The notes under the pieces were generated by a model that was not told the DNA's origin, did no database searches, and was given only the letters and a program-made list of their open reading frames with translations. Positions 12,535 to 23,453 of a stretch of DNA of 64,000 nt are shown here, in pieces. This DNA comes from Botryosphaeria dothidea (lineage: Eukaryota; Ascomycota; Dothideomycetes; Botryosphaeriales; Botryosphaeriaceae): NCBI GenBank assembly GCA_011503125.2, contig WWBZ02000010.1, forward strand, positions 682,001-746,000, given 5' to 3'. The translations under genes were made by a program, and so were the position numbers. The first letter of the stretch is position 1, and each line of letters begins with the position of its first letter.

Positions 12535-13150
12535 ATAGATAGATAGATAGATAAATTCAATTAAGCTGATTTAGCTCCCCGAAGGGTCCATGCAGCTGTG
12601 GCTATCTGTAAGGGTATATGGAAGGGGAAACCGTGGCTACTTTCTTAGGATAGCCCGGGTAAAAACCTTCCCTATCTACAATGGTAGTATCCGCAGATAC
12701 TCTATTTAGTATGGGTTTTTCTATATACCGGTAGCGGTGTCTAAAGTAGGAAGCGTAGCTAAGAGGGAGGAACTATAGAGAGAGGTAACTATAAATCTTA
12801 AGACTAAGCCGTAAGAAGTCCCGGCTTACCTATTTATAAGCGCTGGTAAAGCGCTCTTAAAATTTATTTTTAGAAGCGCCTAGCTGGCCCTTCTCCCCCT
12901 TGTTACCGCCAGAGAGAACGCGGGTACGTATACTTTTATAGTGGGACGTACATGCCACTTGTGGCCCACCCTAACCACCTGTGGATTTTCCCCCTTATCA
13001 CCGCTAGGGAGAACGCGGGTACGTGTGCTTTTAACGTGGGACGCACATGCCACGAGTAGGTAAGCGGTCTAAGATTCGAACTTAGAACCTGTGCCACCCC
13101 AGAAAGGCCAGGTTACCGTGGAAGTGTACCCTACCAGTACACCACCCCGC
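12535..13150 (-). mobile_element. tRNA-headed SINE with LINE-like 3' end
   Basis: Read on the minus strand, the element starts near 13150 with a tRNA-like head: an A-box-like TGGTGTACTGG inside a hairpin GTGTAC...GTACAC, and a T-arm CTAAG-TTCGAAT-CTTAG at about 13085-13069 that serves as the B box. The body has two direct repeats of about 69 bp (13052-12984 and 12958-12890). The last about 200 bp resemble the 3' end of the LINE beside it (shared TAGCTCC, GGGTCCATGC, GGCTATCTG) and finish in a (CTAT)n tail at 12535-12555. Perfect 15-bp duplications flank it. This is the structure of a SINE that borrows the reverse transcriptase of a partner LINE. It encodes no protein. Confidence 0.8.
13065..13150 (-). 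promoter_or_regulatory. tRNA-like internal Pol III promoter of the SINE
   Basis: A D-arm-like hairpin with an A-box-like sequence and a perfect 5-bp T-stem with a TTCGAAT loop. The 3' acceptor strand does not pair with the 5' strand, so this is a tRNA-derived head rather than a tRNA gene. Confidence 0.65.
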
Positions 13151-13165
13151 CCAACAGAAATATAG
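13151..13165. repeat. Right target-site duplication of the SINE
   Basis: CCAACAGAAATATAG, identical to 12520-12534. Confidence 0.85.
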
Positions 13166-13214
13166 GCTATCGGTAAATAAGCTCTTCTAGCCTAGTCCTC
13201 AATTAAGGAGTACG

Positions 13215-15246
13215 AAAATATAGATAGATAGATAAATTCATTTTCTTCTCGATATAGCTCCCTTTCGGGTCCATGCGGGGTAGGCTATCTGCGATATTTT
13301 ACACGAGGGGAAAAACCCGGTTTCCTAGGTGGAAACCCCCTCCTTTCTTCTTAGGTTGGCTACCCCTACTTATTCCGTTTTCCCTGCTTACCGGTAGAGG
13401 CTACTATAACAGCCCTATATTAGCTAGGTGTTGGCCTCTCAGCTCTCTCTTTCTCCCATGCCCTGATGCTAGTCTTCCTGGCTAAGGTCCTGGCCCTCCT
13501 GGTCACGATCCTGGTCCTCCTGGTAGTTCTCCTGGTGGACCTCCTGGGCCTCCTAGTCCATCTCTCTTGCCAGACTAAACTGGTTTAGCAGTCCTAGGCG
13601 TAGAAACCACTTTGTTACTGCTTGGACCCCTTTCTTTGTTGACAGAAGAGTATGGTAGTCTGTAGTTTCTGCTAGTCGGAGCATCTGTGCTCTGCCTTCT
13701 TGGAAGTGGGGGCAGAATAAGAGAATGTGCTTTGGTGTTTGTCTGTACCAGCCACATGGGTAAGCTGGGCTGGGGTAGCCTGGTACCTTGCGCCTAGAGA
13801 GAAAGTCTTCAAGGCTAATGTGTTCTGTTCGTAGTAGGGTAAGGAGAGTGCTTTGTGGTTTAGTGAGTTCACTGTGGAGCTGCCTGATTTTTGGGTTCCA
13901 GGATGTGCCCTGGGCCACTGGCTTGTTTCTCCTTTCCTGTCTGGTTTGCTCTGTCCACTTCTTCTTCCATAGCTCTCTGATTGCCATGCGGAGCCTAGTC
14001 TGCTCTGGGAACTTTTGACTTGTAGGGGGGCAGTTACTGAGGAGGGAGTCTAGTCTCCTCCTCAGTAGTATCCTCCTGGCTGGACCAGAAGCTCCCTTAG
14101 CATTTAGTGTGGCCCTAGCAATCATCTTAATGTCCCTACATGTATTCTCAACCACTGTGGCTACTGGTCCTTTTTTGCTTCTGTTTGCCTGTGCTAGTGC
14201 GAGCTCATCCACATAGAGTGAGAGGGGGGGAATTCCAGTCTCATGTTCTAATGTTTGGATGGGTGTTGACTTATATGCTCCATAGATGACGCGTAGGCAC
14301 TGGCTTTGAATCTTTTCCAGGGGTTTGGCTACTGTTTTTCTCCCTCCTGGGGTCCCTTCTGGGGTGTGCCACACCCCACAGCCATAGGTGAGAACTGGTC
14401 TTACTACTGCAGTGTAGATGTGGCGTGCTTTTGTAAAGGAGGCTCCCCAGGTAGATGCTGCAAGTCTGGAGAGGGAAGTGCATTGCCTTGTTGCCTTCGT
14501 ATTGGTTTCCCTGATATGGGGTCCCCACCTGAGCTTGCTGTCTACATGGATGCCAAGGATCTTAACCTGTAGCTCAGGGTTGCCTCTAAAGCCGGGGATA
14601 TGGACCCTGGCCTCCATGTTGAATTTTCGTGGCTTTCTGGTGAAGTGGATGAGGTGGTACTTGTCTGGGGAGAATGCAGAGCCATGGGTGGCTGCCCACT
14701 GCTCACAAGTGTTATTGGCTCCTCTAATACTCTGCAGTTTTGTTCTGTTGATCTGCTGAACGTAAGGATGTTGGTATCATCTACAAAGCCTAAGGGGAAG
14801 GTGCTTCCCCTTTTAAGCTCTGTAAGAAGGTTGGAGGCAAAGTAGAGGTAGAGGATCGGTGAGAGTGAGGATCCCTGAGGGATTCCAGTGGGGTTTGAAA
14901 TCTGTGGGCTGGTGTAACCACCAAAAGAGAGCTGTGTGGACCTGTTCTGCAGGAAGGAGTGAGTGAATCTTTCCACCCAGCTCGGTAGCCTTGCTACTTT
15001 CATGTTATGGAGGAGCCTCTTATGAGAGACATGGTCATAAGCTCCTGAAATATCCAAGCTAAGCACCGAAGCTACCAGGCCTGGATCCTGTGCCCAGACA
15101 GTGTGTATCTGTTCAGTGAGGAGTTCAAGAGCTGTTGCTGCTGATCTGTTCCTTCTGGCTCCCATCTGGAGGTCTGAGAGCAGGCTGTGAGTCTCAGTGG
15201 CCTGGGAGATTCTGTCTGCTACAATCTTTTCAAGCAGTTTGCCGTA
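13215..15246 (-). mobile_element. LINE (Tad/I-like), 5'-truncated, long open pieces
   Basis: The minus strand encodes RT and C-terminal parts of LINE ORF2 in two open pieces, 15279-14542 (245 residues; FVDD box near 14768) and 14617-13553 (354 residues; thumb region and a C-terminal Cys/His motif near 13760). The two pieces are in different frames, so at least one frameshift lies around 14650. RIP stops are absent, in contrast to the plus-strand sister at 6.0-9.4 kb. The 3' untranslated end (13215-13440) finishes in a (TATC)n tail. Homology to the sister LINE stops near 15246, so the copy lacks its 5' half and cannot be autonomous. Reverse transcriptase of this family is the likely partner of the neighbouring SINE. 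Confidence 0.85.
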
Positions 15247-15409
15247 ATGAGACTCGATGCTGCTACAGAGAGGTCGCACTTCATGCTCGAGTGTACGTAC
15301 AAGCGAGAGCTATAAAGTTGCGAAGTGCGTGACGTCACCGCGTATGTGCGCGCCTGCTGCCTACACGTCATCACGTGCACTGCCTCAACACCACTTCTTC
15401 GTTCAGCCG

Positions 15410-16789
15410 TTACAGTATCACAGCTGAATTCATCGCCATCTGACATCCCTTCACAAGTTGACTGAATGCTTGGCTCGTCGGGCTCTGAGATTGGCGCTGG
15501 ATGAGATCCCGTATGAGCCGAGCCTGCTTCTCTAGCTGAGCCAAAGTATGAGGTGTTTCTGACGTCCATTGAGGTGCTTGTCCGTTCGCCGTAGCTGGTG
15601 GAGAGGATGTTTTGGTAACGGTAAGCGACGATAAGACGCGTTGTGGGTTATACGGTATAAGCCCCGTGGCTTGAAATCCACTTCTGATGTTTTTATCCGT
15701 AAAGACTGATGGGCGCACCTTCGAGTATATTGCGAGAAAGTCGTCTTTGTCAATATGGTGGATTCCTTGGCGGACGCTTTCCTGAACCTCCTGACCGTAC
15801 GAGCGCTTGAGAGGGGAGAAGCAGCTTACATCAAGCGGCTGGAGAAGATGTGATGTATGTGCAGGCATGCAGAGCGTGACGATATTGTTCGCCATACAAT
15901 ACTGGTCGAATTCGGGCGTTGCATGGCTGCTGTGGCCATCGAGGATGAGCAAACGGTGTGTTCCCTTTGTGTAAGACTCTGTGTGCGTGTTGAAGTGCTT
16001 GATCCATTCAAATCCGAGCTGGTCTGTCGTCCACCCATTGCTGCTTACAGCAATAACCCAATCAGCTGGCAGCTCTTGATACCAGTTTGACTGGTGCACC
16101 TTCCCGGCTAGGATGATGAACGGCGGAATCGCCCAGCCGGACGCGTTGATGCCCTCGATTGCCGTTGTCCACTCACGGTTCCCTGGTTGCACAGCAATTG
16201 CTCGGCCGATCGTATCGGAGCTTATAACGACCTTAGACGTCGCAATTACTCCCATCATAAATCCTGTCTCGTCAAAATTGTAGATATCATCGTCCAGAAT
16301 GCCGTACAACTGACGCGTCTCTTGGACACGTGTAAACCACGCTTTAATCGTGTTTGGATCCTCGCATTTGGCACGCTGTGAATGGAACTTTCGATTCCAT
16401 TTTATTTTAAGCTCAGGCTGATTGTTGATAAAACGAGATGTCCAGTTCTTGCCGACTGGCTGAGGTGGAGGATCTTGGCCGCGCGCTGCGAGTAAACAGT
16501 CTGCCATCCTTCGTACATCAATGACATGAGGAGGGAATCCTCGCCGATCAAGGCTTAGAATCTACTCAACTAAAGCCTTTTCTTCGGACGGCTGCAGCTT
16601 TCGTTTTTGCGAATTAGACACGCTTCGTGGGGCTGTTCCATTGAGATGATCTTGGAGAGTAGTTCGAGGTATATCGTACGATGTTGCAGCCTTGCGAATG
16701 CTCGAAATTCGATCGTTTTGAACAGCCTGCTTAGCAAGAAGTAGTCTGCCCTCTTTCTGGCGTGATTCTTGGTTCTGTGTTGATGTCAT
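15410..16789 (-). pseudogene. Pogo/Fot1-type DDE transposase, one in-frame stop
   Basis: A single minus-strand frame of about 459 codons, probably starting at 16789, with one TAG near 16561. The N-terminal part (before the stop) is a helix-turn-helix of the CENP-B/pogo type (RKAATSYDIPRTTLQDHL). The part after it (365 open residues, 16507-15410) has the DDE transposase core: NFDETGF near residue 155 of the whole, LILDGHSSH near 265, and a later catalytic acidic residue in the DFLAIYS region. Transposases of this family cut and paste Tc1/mariner elements with TA targets. The single nonsense codon suggests a young or recently inactivated copy. Terminal inverted repeats could not be placed with confidence. 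Confidence 0.85.
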
Positions 16790-17076
16790 TGCTGATTTGC
16801 ACGAGGGCGCGTTTTGGTGTTGGTGGGGTGGCCGGATGACTGGTGTGGCCGAGTGAGTGGTGAAACACGTTAGTGTTAAGTTGCAGATTACTTGAAAAAA
16901 AGACTGTGATAACTGGGGCTGTTGTTGAGAACGTGATTTTGACACTTGTTCGACAAATTGTAAAGGGAATTGGGGTTCATGTGGATGAGTTGCGTCATCT
17001 GCGCCATTTAACACTTCACATGATATTTTGCCAAGCACTGTTGCTCCAGAGGGGTATAAAAGCTCCTAAGACCTAT

Positions 17077-17990
17077 AGGATTGGATTGGTCTACTTAGGC
17101 TACGATGTCTTCTGTGGAGACATAAGAGCCGTCCTATGTAAATTACCGCGCCTTTCATCCGTTATTGCCTTGCCTCACTTCTCAGCCCAACTCCGTTTAG
17201 TGATCGTGCGGCGGCTGCGTCGCCCCGCTAGTCCTATCTAGGCCGGATAGCCGTGCAGTTGATTTCAGGAATTGAATCACCGCCTTAACCACCCGTATGT
17301 CTGGCCTCCATCGTTCCTTTGGCCTATCGACCGGTTGCCCAGTCCGCCAGTCCTACCTCCTACTCCACCCTCCAAGCATGTATAAAACGTCTCCCCACCT
17401 TTCCCCCACGCTACTTACTAAATCTTTGCGAGCCTGCTGCTACTGTGGACAGACCAAAAGGACATGCTATACTGTCTCCAACCTATATCTATACTTATAC
17501 CGTCCTGATTCCTCTCTCCGTAGCTGGTAGAGAAATTCCCGAAGGAAGCTATGATTAGTCCGACACTGGATAAGGATAGCTATACTTTCCGCTTCGAGGC
17601 TATTATATAGCCGTAGTGTGTATTATCCTAGAAAGGCTCTATCCAGCTTGCGCGTGTATTTCCCCTACGGGCTTGGCTTTACTGCTGCATCCTCTCGTTC
17701 CTAGCGTAGCCGCTGCCTTACTAGCGCCTTAACTGTTTCCCTTGCCCGCCGCCTATTACGCCTATCGATCGTTGGTCGTAGCCCAGGTACTATTATCTCT
17801 TAAGCGGCTTAGTGTGCCGCCTCGTTCCCGGCGACTCCACTATAGGCTGGTACCTATATAAATATAACTGCTGTGCCCTTAACCTTAATCCTAACTATAA
17901 GCTCCCGTATTCTCTTAATTAGATACTGGCCTAATAGGCTTGCTTGTAACGTCCCTAAACGCTAGAGTGCCTTTATTGTAATGAATAGGC
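17077..17990 (-). mobile_element. LINE 3' part: RNase H relic and (CCAAT)n tail
   Basis: On the minus strand a frame with many stops contains the RNase H C-terminal motif (WVPAYSGVAGNEAAH type, near 17850-17815) and runs to a tail that reads ATTGGATTGG on the plus strand at about 17081-17092. The last about 220 bp recur at 49655-49906 in the other orientation, again ending in (CCAAT)n. Degraded. Confidence 0.7.
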
Positions 17991-19465
17991 CTTCGAGGGA
18001 ATAAACGAGGTAACGAAGCCGGTAAAGGCAGTAGAGGTAAAGCAGATGCCGAAGCACGAAAGGCGGGAGAAGGGGGACGAGAGACGAGGGACGAATGCCA
18101 CTCTCGAGAGGAGGACGGCTGCAGACGACATCGATCCTACAGAAGCGGCTGTGGTGCCGCGCCGGCAGATCCCAGTCCGCCTAATAGTAACGGAAGAAGA
18201 AGCCAGAAACGCACTTCTACACACATCAAATACAGCTCCAGGAGCCGATGGAATCACCGTCCAAGTCCTCCAAACAATCTGGGCTACTGTCCGAGAATAC
18301 GTCACGAAACTGTACAATCTCTGTCTTCAGGAAGGTCACCATCCTAAGCCATTCCGTACCGCGGAAGTGGTAATGCTCGAAAAGCCCGGAAAAAGGGACC
18401 TCACAAGCCCTAGAGCCTGGAGACCCATCTCCCTCCTCTCCTGCCTCGGCAAAGGGCTCGAACGCCTAGTCGCCAGACGTCTCGGCCTCGCGGCGATCCG
18501 ACAAGGAGTCCTCAATCCATAACAATTCGGGGCGCTCCCTAAGCGGTCGGCTACAGACCTGGTCAGCTGCGTAATCCACGACATCGAGAAGGCCCTCGAC
18601 CAAGGACTCACCGCCTCACTTCTAACGCTCGACGTCAAAGGAGCATTCGACACCATCCTCCCGGGCAGACTACAGGTAAGACTTCGAGAACAGGGCTGGC
18701 CGCATGAGATAGTCAGCTGGACAAGCAGTTTTATGGCCGAGCGTGCAGCAAAGATCCGTTTTGAGGACATCACGACCGCAGAGAGGCCACTCAGCTGCGG
18801 GCTCCCCCAAGGCTCCCCGGCCTCCCCCGCCCTCTTTATGCTCTACCTGGAGCCTCTCTTCAAGCTCGACAACCAGAAACAAGCTTTTAGCTACGCAGAC
18901 GATGCCGCCTTTCTTAGAACCGGGTCCACACTAGAGAGGGCAACAGCAAAACTAGAAACAAATCTCAAAGCAGCCCTCGAATGGGGCATCGAGAACGGCA
19001 TCTCCTTCGACCCAGAAAAGTGCGAGCTCCAACACTTCACCCGAAGGAACGGGTCTACCAATCCAGCGCTAAAGTTCGGAGCCTTTAATATCCTGCCCAA
19101 GGAGGCAACCAGGTGGCTGGGAGTCTTCTTAGATAAGCGTCTCTCCTTTCGAAGCCACGTAGAGCACTGGACGGGAAAGGCAATGAAAGTAGTGGAACAC
19201 CTCCGCACCCTCGGAAACACATAACACGGAGCCCAGGTAGGGCTCCTCCGACATGCAGTACGCGCGTGTATCATCACAGTAGCGTTCTTCGGAGCAGAAG
19301 CTTGGTGACCAGGCCCCACACGCTACTCGGTTAATAAACGGAGAGATGTCTTAACCCTAAGCAAGGCGCTCGCCAGGCGGATCAACATAACGGTCAACGC
19401 AGCACTAAGAGCCATGCTCCCAGTATTCCGCACAACGCCTACGCCAGCCCTGAACAGGGCAGGGT
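17991..19465 (+). mobile_element. LINE reverse transcriptase relic (second LINE family)
   Basis: The plus strand reads a LINE RT in one frame with three stops (TAA near 18521, TAA near 19222, TGA near 19306). Open pieces are 18046-18522 and 18733-19224. Visible RT motifs are the fingers region (APGADGITVQVLQ), the AFDTI motif near 18645, the PQGSPASPALF motif near 18810 and the YADDAAF box near 18893. The copy ends abruptly near 19465. The RNase H part of the same kind of element is at 61.4-62.7 kb. Not functional. Confidence 0.85.
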
Positions 19466-20330
19466 GGCAATCAATTCAATCAACGTCAATATCGGGTCCA
19501 GATTGATTGATTGATAGGATTTTCCAATAAGGTCAAATTAATTGATCAACGAGGTGTTGATATTGATTGAATTGAATTGATTGACGCACGGTTCACGTAG
19601 CAAAATCTCGTGATGCTTGGCATAGTGTTGAGATTAATAGCCATACAATCTAGCTAAGTCTGGCTAGCTGTAGCTACTCCCGCGTGTATAGAGTCCTGTT
19701 GACTTGTGTGGAGCCTCAGGCACCCATATTTGGATGAGACAGACTGCAATCAAGACCACCCGACAGGAGCAGCCCAATGTAAAGGAGCGATGCCTTACCC
19801 TCTTCTAAGGAGAGGATAACTGTGTGTTGCCTCCTAGTTTCCTTTATTATCTCTTAGTGTACACTACCCAGTAGCACATTCCTTTGAATAGTCTGTAGCC
19901 TGCATATCGCTTAGGGCGATGGGTCAGGGTAAATGAATGCAACTCAACTCAACTCAGTAATTAGTAATCCACGTGACCTAGCTAATCTATGGGATGGTTG
20001 CCTGCTGTTGGCGGGCAGTGACTCGTCACGAAAACCCGCTATGCTGCGCTTCGAACCTTGTAGATAAATTGTGCTTGCTAGCACTATTAAAATAGACCAA
20101 GTTTCCAGCATACAACTTGAAAGGCTTTACCAGCGTACACTGTATGACACATGAATGAATACCGCGCGTTAATATGCCTGCTGGGCCGTCTCTATCTGTA
20201 GGGGACATGGAATGCGAAGAATTAAGCTTACCGGCGCCAGAATCGAGCATCTCTATAGCCCTACGGCCCCGTTTATAGCAGTCCTTTTTCTCTACTGCCT
20301 TTTCCTCTGCGTCATCCGTGTCCAACCCTC
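19466..20330. other. Repeat-rich spacer with LINE tail, no gene
   Basis: It holds an imperfect inverted repeat rich in TCAATTGA-type words (19469-19586) and a LINE 3' end finishing in (CAACT)n at about 19938-19956. The rest, to the hAT element, has no recognisable gene; a minus-strand open frame at 20325-20026 has no family resemblance. Confidence 0.5.
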
Positions 20331-20338
20331 AACCTTAG
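20331..20338. repeat. Left 8-bp target-site duplication of the hAT element
   Basis: AACCTTAG, repeated at 21143-21150. Eight base pairs is the duplication length of hAT transposons. Confidence 0.75.
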
Positions 20339-21142
20339 TAAGGCATACATGGGTATCCTGTTAAACATGTTAAGAGCAGTATAACAGGATACAGGATAAG
20401 ATAAGGCCCCATAACAGATTACAAGATTAGATAACAGAATAACAAACAGAATAACAGAATAAGAGATACAATAACCATTGTGATCGGCCAATTAAGTATA
20501 CCTAGCCTATATCGCTTCATCTATATTTTCAAGATCATCGTCCTGATTCACAGCATCCTCATCTGGCGAAGGCATCATCGGCAGCCCAATCCCGCCGCGA
20601 GACAGTGGTACAATATGCCCTTCGCGTAGCCAGCTGCCCATACACTCCACCATCTCAATGCGGGCGCATGTAATTCGCAACCTATCCCATGAGCATGTCC
20701 TTCGGGCCCCAGAGAATGTTCTTTCCGGCTCTGATGACTCAGATGGAATGGAGAGTATCGCAATAGCCATGCGGCTAAGACGTGGATATTGCTGCCGTGG
20801 CTCAATTGAAAATTGGGTCGCTTTAGGTGTACGAGTCTTGCGCAGGCAACCTCTGCTGCCTGTGTGACTCCATGCACCACTCTAAGCTTCACCCTACGCC
20901 GTTAAACCTTAAGGGTGGTTCGCTTAAGGCAGCACCTTCTCTACGGATCGTTGTTGCTCCATGCTTGCAATATTGAGTCCGATCATAAAAGTGAGTTGTA
21001 AGCGAGATTTCTTGTTCTGTTATAACCTGTTAACAGGTTAGCGGAAAGCATTAACATGGTAACAGGATAAGCCAGAAATCTTTCGCCATAACATGTTTAA
21101 CAAGATAACGAACAGAATAACAGAACAAGTTACCCATGTATG
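20339..21142 (-). mobile_element. Internally deleted hAT transposon, 804 bp
   Basis: Flanked by the 8-bp duplication AACCTTAG. Both ends carry CATACATGGGTA as an inverted repeat (20343-20354 and, inverted, 21131-21142); the left end has five extra bases outside it. Sub-terminal regions are full of ATAACAG and GTTAACA words, as in hAT ends. Between them the minus strand keeps only the C-terminal dimerisation domain of the transposase (about 20890-20507; LSIPSESSEPERTFSGARRT, then WDRLRI and a final acidic tail). The catalytic domain is missing, so the element is non-autonomous. Confidence 0.8.
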
Positions 21143-21150
21143 AACCTTAG

Positions 21151-22169
21151 CCGAAGAAGCGTAAACCACGCGCACCGGAAACCTGGAAGCACCTCCATGT
21201 GCCTCAGGGAGACGAAGAGAGACACTGTCATAACCTACTCTGGCGTACAGTTTCTATTGGGCTGAGGAGATCCTTGTTTAACCAAGCAATGCGGTAGTGG
21301 CTCAGAGTAAGCTATCATATGTCATACATCAGTCACGAGTCCACTTCAGCACCAACCTATGCTCGTTACCGCATCGCAAGGCGTTCCTCGAAATATGCGT
21401 GCGATGGACTGATGAGAACTACGAGCTCTATGAAGCCTTAGGAGGTCTACCGAGCGTACGGCACAGTTACTCTTAACAGACAATGTCACGCCACTTGCTA
21501 GAGACTATACGGTATTTAAATGTTGCTGGCAACATCAGTTACTTTACATCAGATAACTCTACCGCAAATGACCTTAATAAAAAGGTGCATGTACTACCAA
21601 ATGAGAATAATTAGACTGATAATGGTGGGAGCAGCAACGCATTCGAGCAGATGTACTATAAAGTCATGTCTTGCTTGGCATATACTGATAAGCTAATCAA
21701 TCAGTATTAGTTGTAGAGATAGTTAATTAATTAGTATCAGTACGAGCCTTATTAATCAGTACTGATTGTTGAGATGTCTGCTGAGGAGGTAGCGCTCAGC
21801 GTGGTAATTGTTACCTGTTGGACCCGTGGATGCCTTGGATGGTTTCTGCGGCGAGGAAGTGACGTTGAGCAGTTGGTGGAGAGAGGGAGAAGATTCTGGA
21901 ATCCGTTCCTAATTTGGAAGCGGTTAGTGCACGGATTCCTGAGGTTCGCTATCGCTATATGGATGTCGCTGAAAACTGCATGCAGAGGATAGCAGCCGTA
22001 GACAGGCAGGGAAGGTACACAGGGTAGGCAAGAATCAATGATTGGAGTTGACCACGGAGGTCCTATCTACTGTGAACGAGTGTTGCCTATATACATAGAG
22101 TGATCAGTATGATCAATAGTGATCTGTAGTACTGATCCACTGATCAGTACTGATCGGTGGCCTGAGCTG
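21151..22169. other. Spacer with clusters of GATCAGTACTGAT palindromes
   Basis: Two clusters of degenerate TGATCAGTACTGAT-type palindromes lie at 21681-21770 and 22090-22165, about 400 bp apart, which looks like the sub-terminal repeats of a further non-autonomous DNA transposon. The open frame between them (21774-21992) resembles nothing known to me. Confidence 0.45.
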
Positions 22170-22171
22170 TC

Positions 22172-22880
22172 CTAAACGAGTGGTGTGGTGTCCTGGCGCT
22201 GCGTACCAATGTGTCTTTCCAGAACATACCCAGCACCAACTCTTTCATATGCGTTTCCCGCAGAACACGGTTTGACGATCAGAACGTAGACCCGGGCTTC
22301 TTCGCCATGCAATACCTTACGCCCGATGATAGCAAACTTGAGTTCTTCGGGGCATATTTCATTGTCCTTGTCTGGGGTTTCTCCATCAAACCTCAACTGT
22401 TATCCATCTTTATACACATCCTCCCACTTTAGCCCCCTCACTGGCTCTCTTAGTTCCATGTTAAGTCTAATGCTAGACTGTGAGCTTTTGGCAGACGGAA
22501 AAGAGATCTGGCTTCCTTCAAAACCATGTCCGATGTCGATATACTCGGTCCCACCCTCGTATGCCATCTAGGACCAGGATGGTATAGTTGTCTGTGTCTT
22601 CGGTATGCGGCGCATTTTCACCTCACCAGTCTGTCGCCAAAGCAGGCTCTGGTGGACATATTTTTTCAAAAATGCCGCATGTCTCTCTTGAGTGAAGACA
22701 TTTCACAAACCGCTTAACCACTCCAGAGATGGCAATAGACCGGTCGGAAGGTTCTGTGAGGGAAAGTTGCGAATACTGCTCAAAGGCAAATTTGAATATC
22801 TCTTGCCCAGCATAACGACCTAACGGTTTAGACCCGGGGAATTGTGGCCTATGTAACCTGTATTGTAGCGGACTAGATGA
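22172..22880 (-). pseudogene. HET-domain protein, C-terminal relic
   Basis: Minus-strand pieces in shifting frames read LLWRQTGEV, then PSWS(stop)MAYEGG and YIDIGHGFE, and finally an open piece 22396-22172 (74 residues with EELKFAIIGRK and ARVYVLIVKP). These are typical of the region downstream of the HET domain in fungal heterokaryon-incompatibility proteins. The Trp after PSWS has become TAG, a G-to-A change consistent with RIP on the other strand. The HET domain itself is not present. Confidence 0.6.
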
Positions 22881-22984
22881 GAAGGTTAGCTAGCTCTTAA
22901 CTATATGCCAGCATGAAGTAGAACAGTTTTTGAATACAAAAATGTACATGATGATTATGGAAGGTTGTAATATAAAATAATGAT

Positions 22985-23171
22985 TGTGAACATTACACTT
23001 AAAAGATCTTCTTGAAATGCGTTGGAGTATTTCTCATGTTGCTCATGATAAGCCATAGTAATATCGTCTACAAAGAAAAAGACGAACAGGTAATCGTTGG
23101 CATAGAGACACGGAGCGTCTGGTACAGGTTCCAGTCCAAGCTCCTCAAGTGGCTGACAGAAGTGCTTTTGC
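22985..23171 (-). mobile_element. Copia reverse transcriptase fragment
   Basis: On the minus strand this short piece reads QKHFCQPLEELGLEPVPDAP and FVFFFVDDITMAYH, matching the RT of the complete copia element at 43.7 kb (FFFVDDVILAY). Isolated fragment. Confidence 0.75.
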
Positions 23172-23453
23172 TAAAGAGATGTCCAGAAGGGTTAGGCACT
23201 ACTGGCCAGGTCACGTGCGACGTTGCTGGCTAGTGGTTCCTGGTCGGCTCTGGTTTATCCGAGCCCCGCTGCGTCGGCTTGACCGGCAGCGCGCCGCCAC
23301 CTCCAGTTCCCTCCACCAGCGGCTTGATGCGCGATAATCCTTTCGTTTGGTTCAAGAGTTACGATAACCTCATCAGGATCTGCTGTCACACACCGTTTCC
23401 CGTCCTTAGCAGCGCCCTAATACACCTCGCTCATACGACGCGACTTTCCCCGG

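Noticed and set aside
13065..13150. A functional tRNA gene
   Set aside because: D- and T-arm-like parts are present, but the acceptor strands do not pair and the distance between boxes is filled by SINE-like sequence.
15247..17076. Terminal inverted repeats of the pogo element
   Set aside because: Candidate ends on the two sides could not be aligned convincingly.
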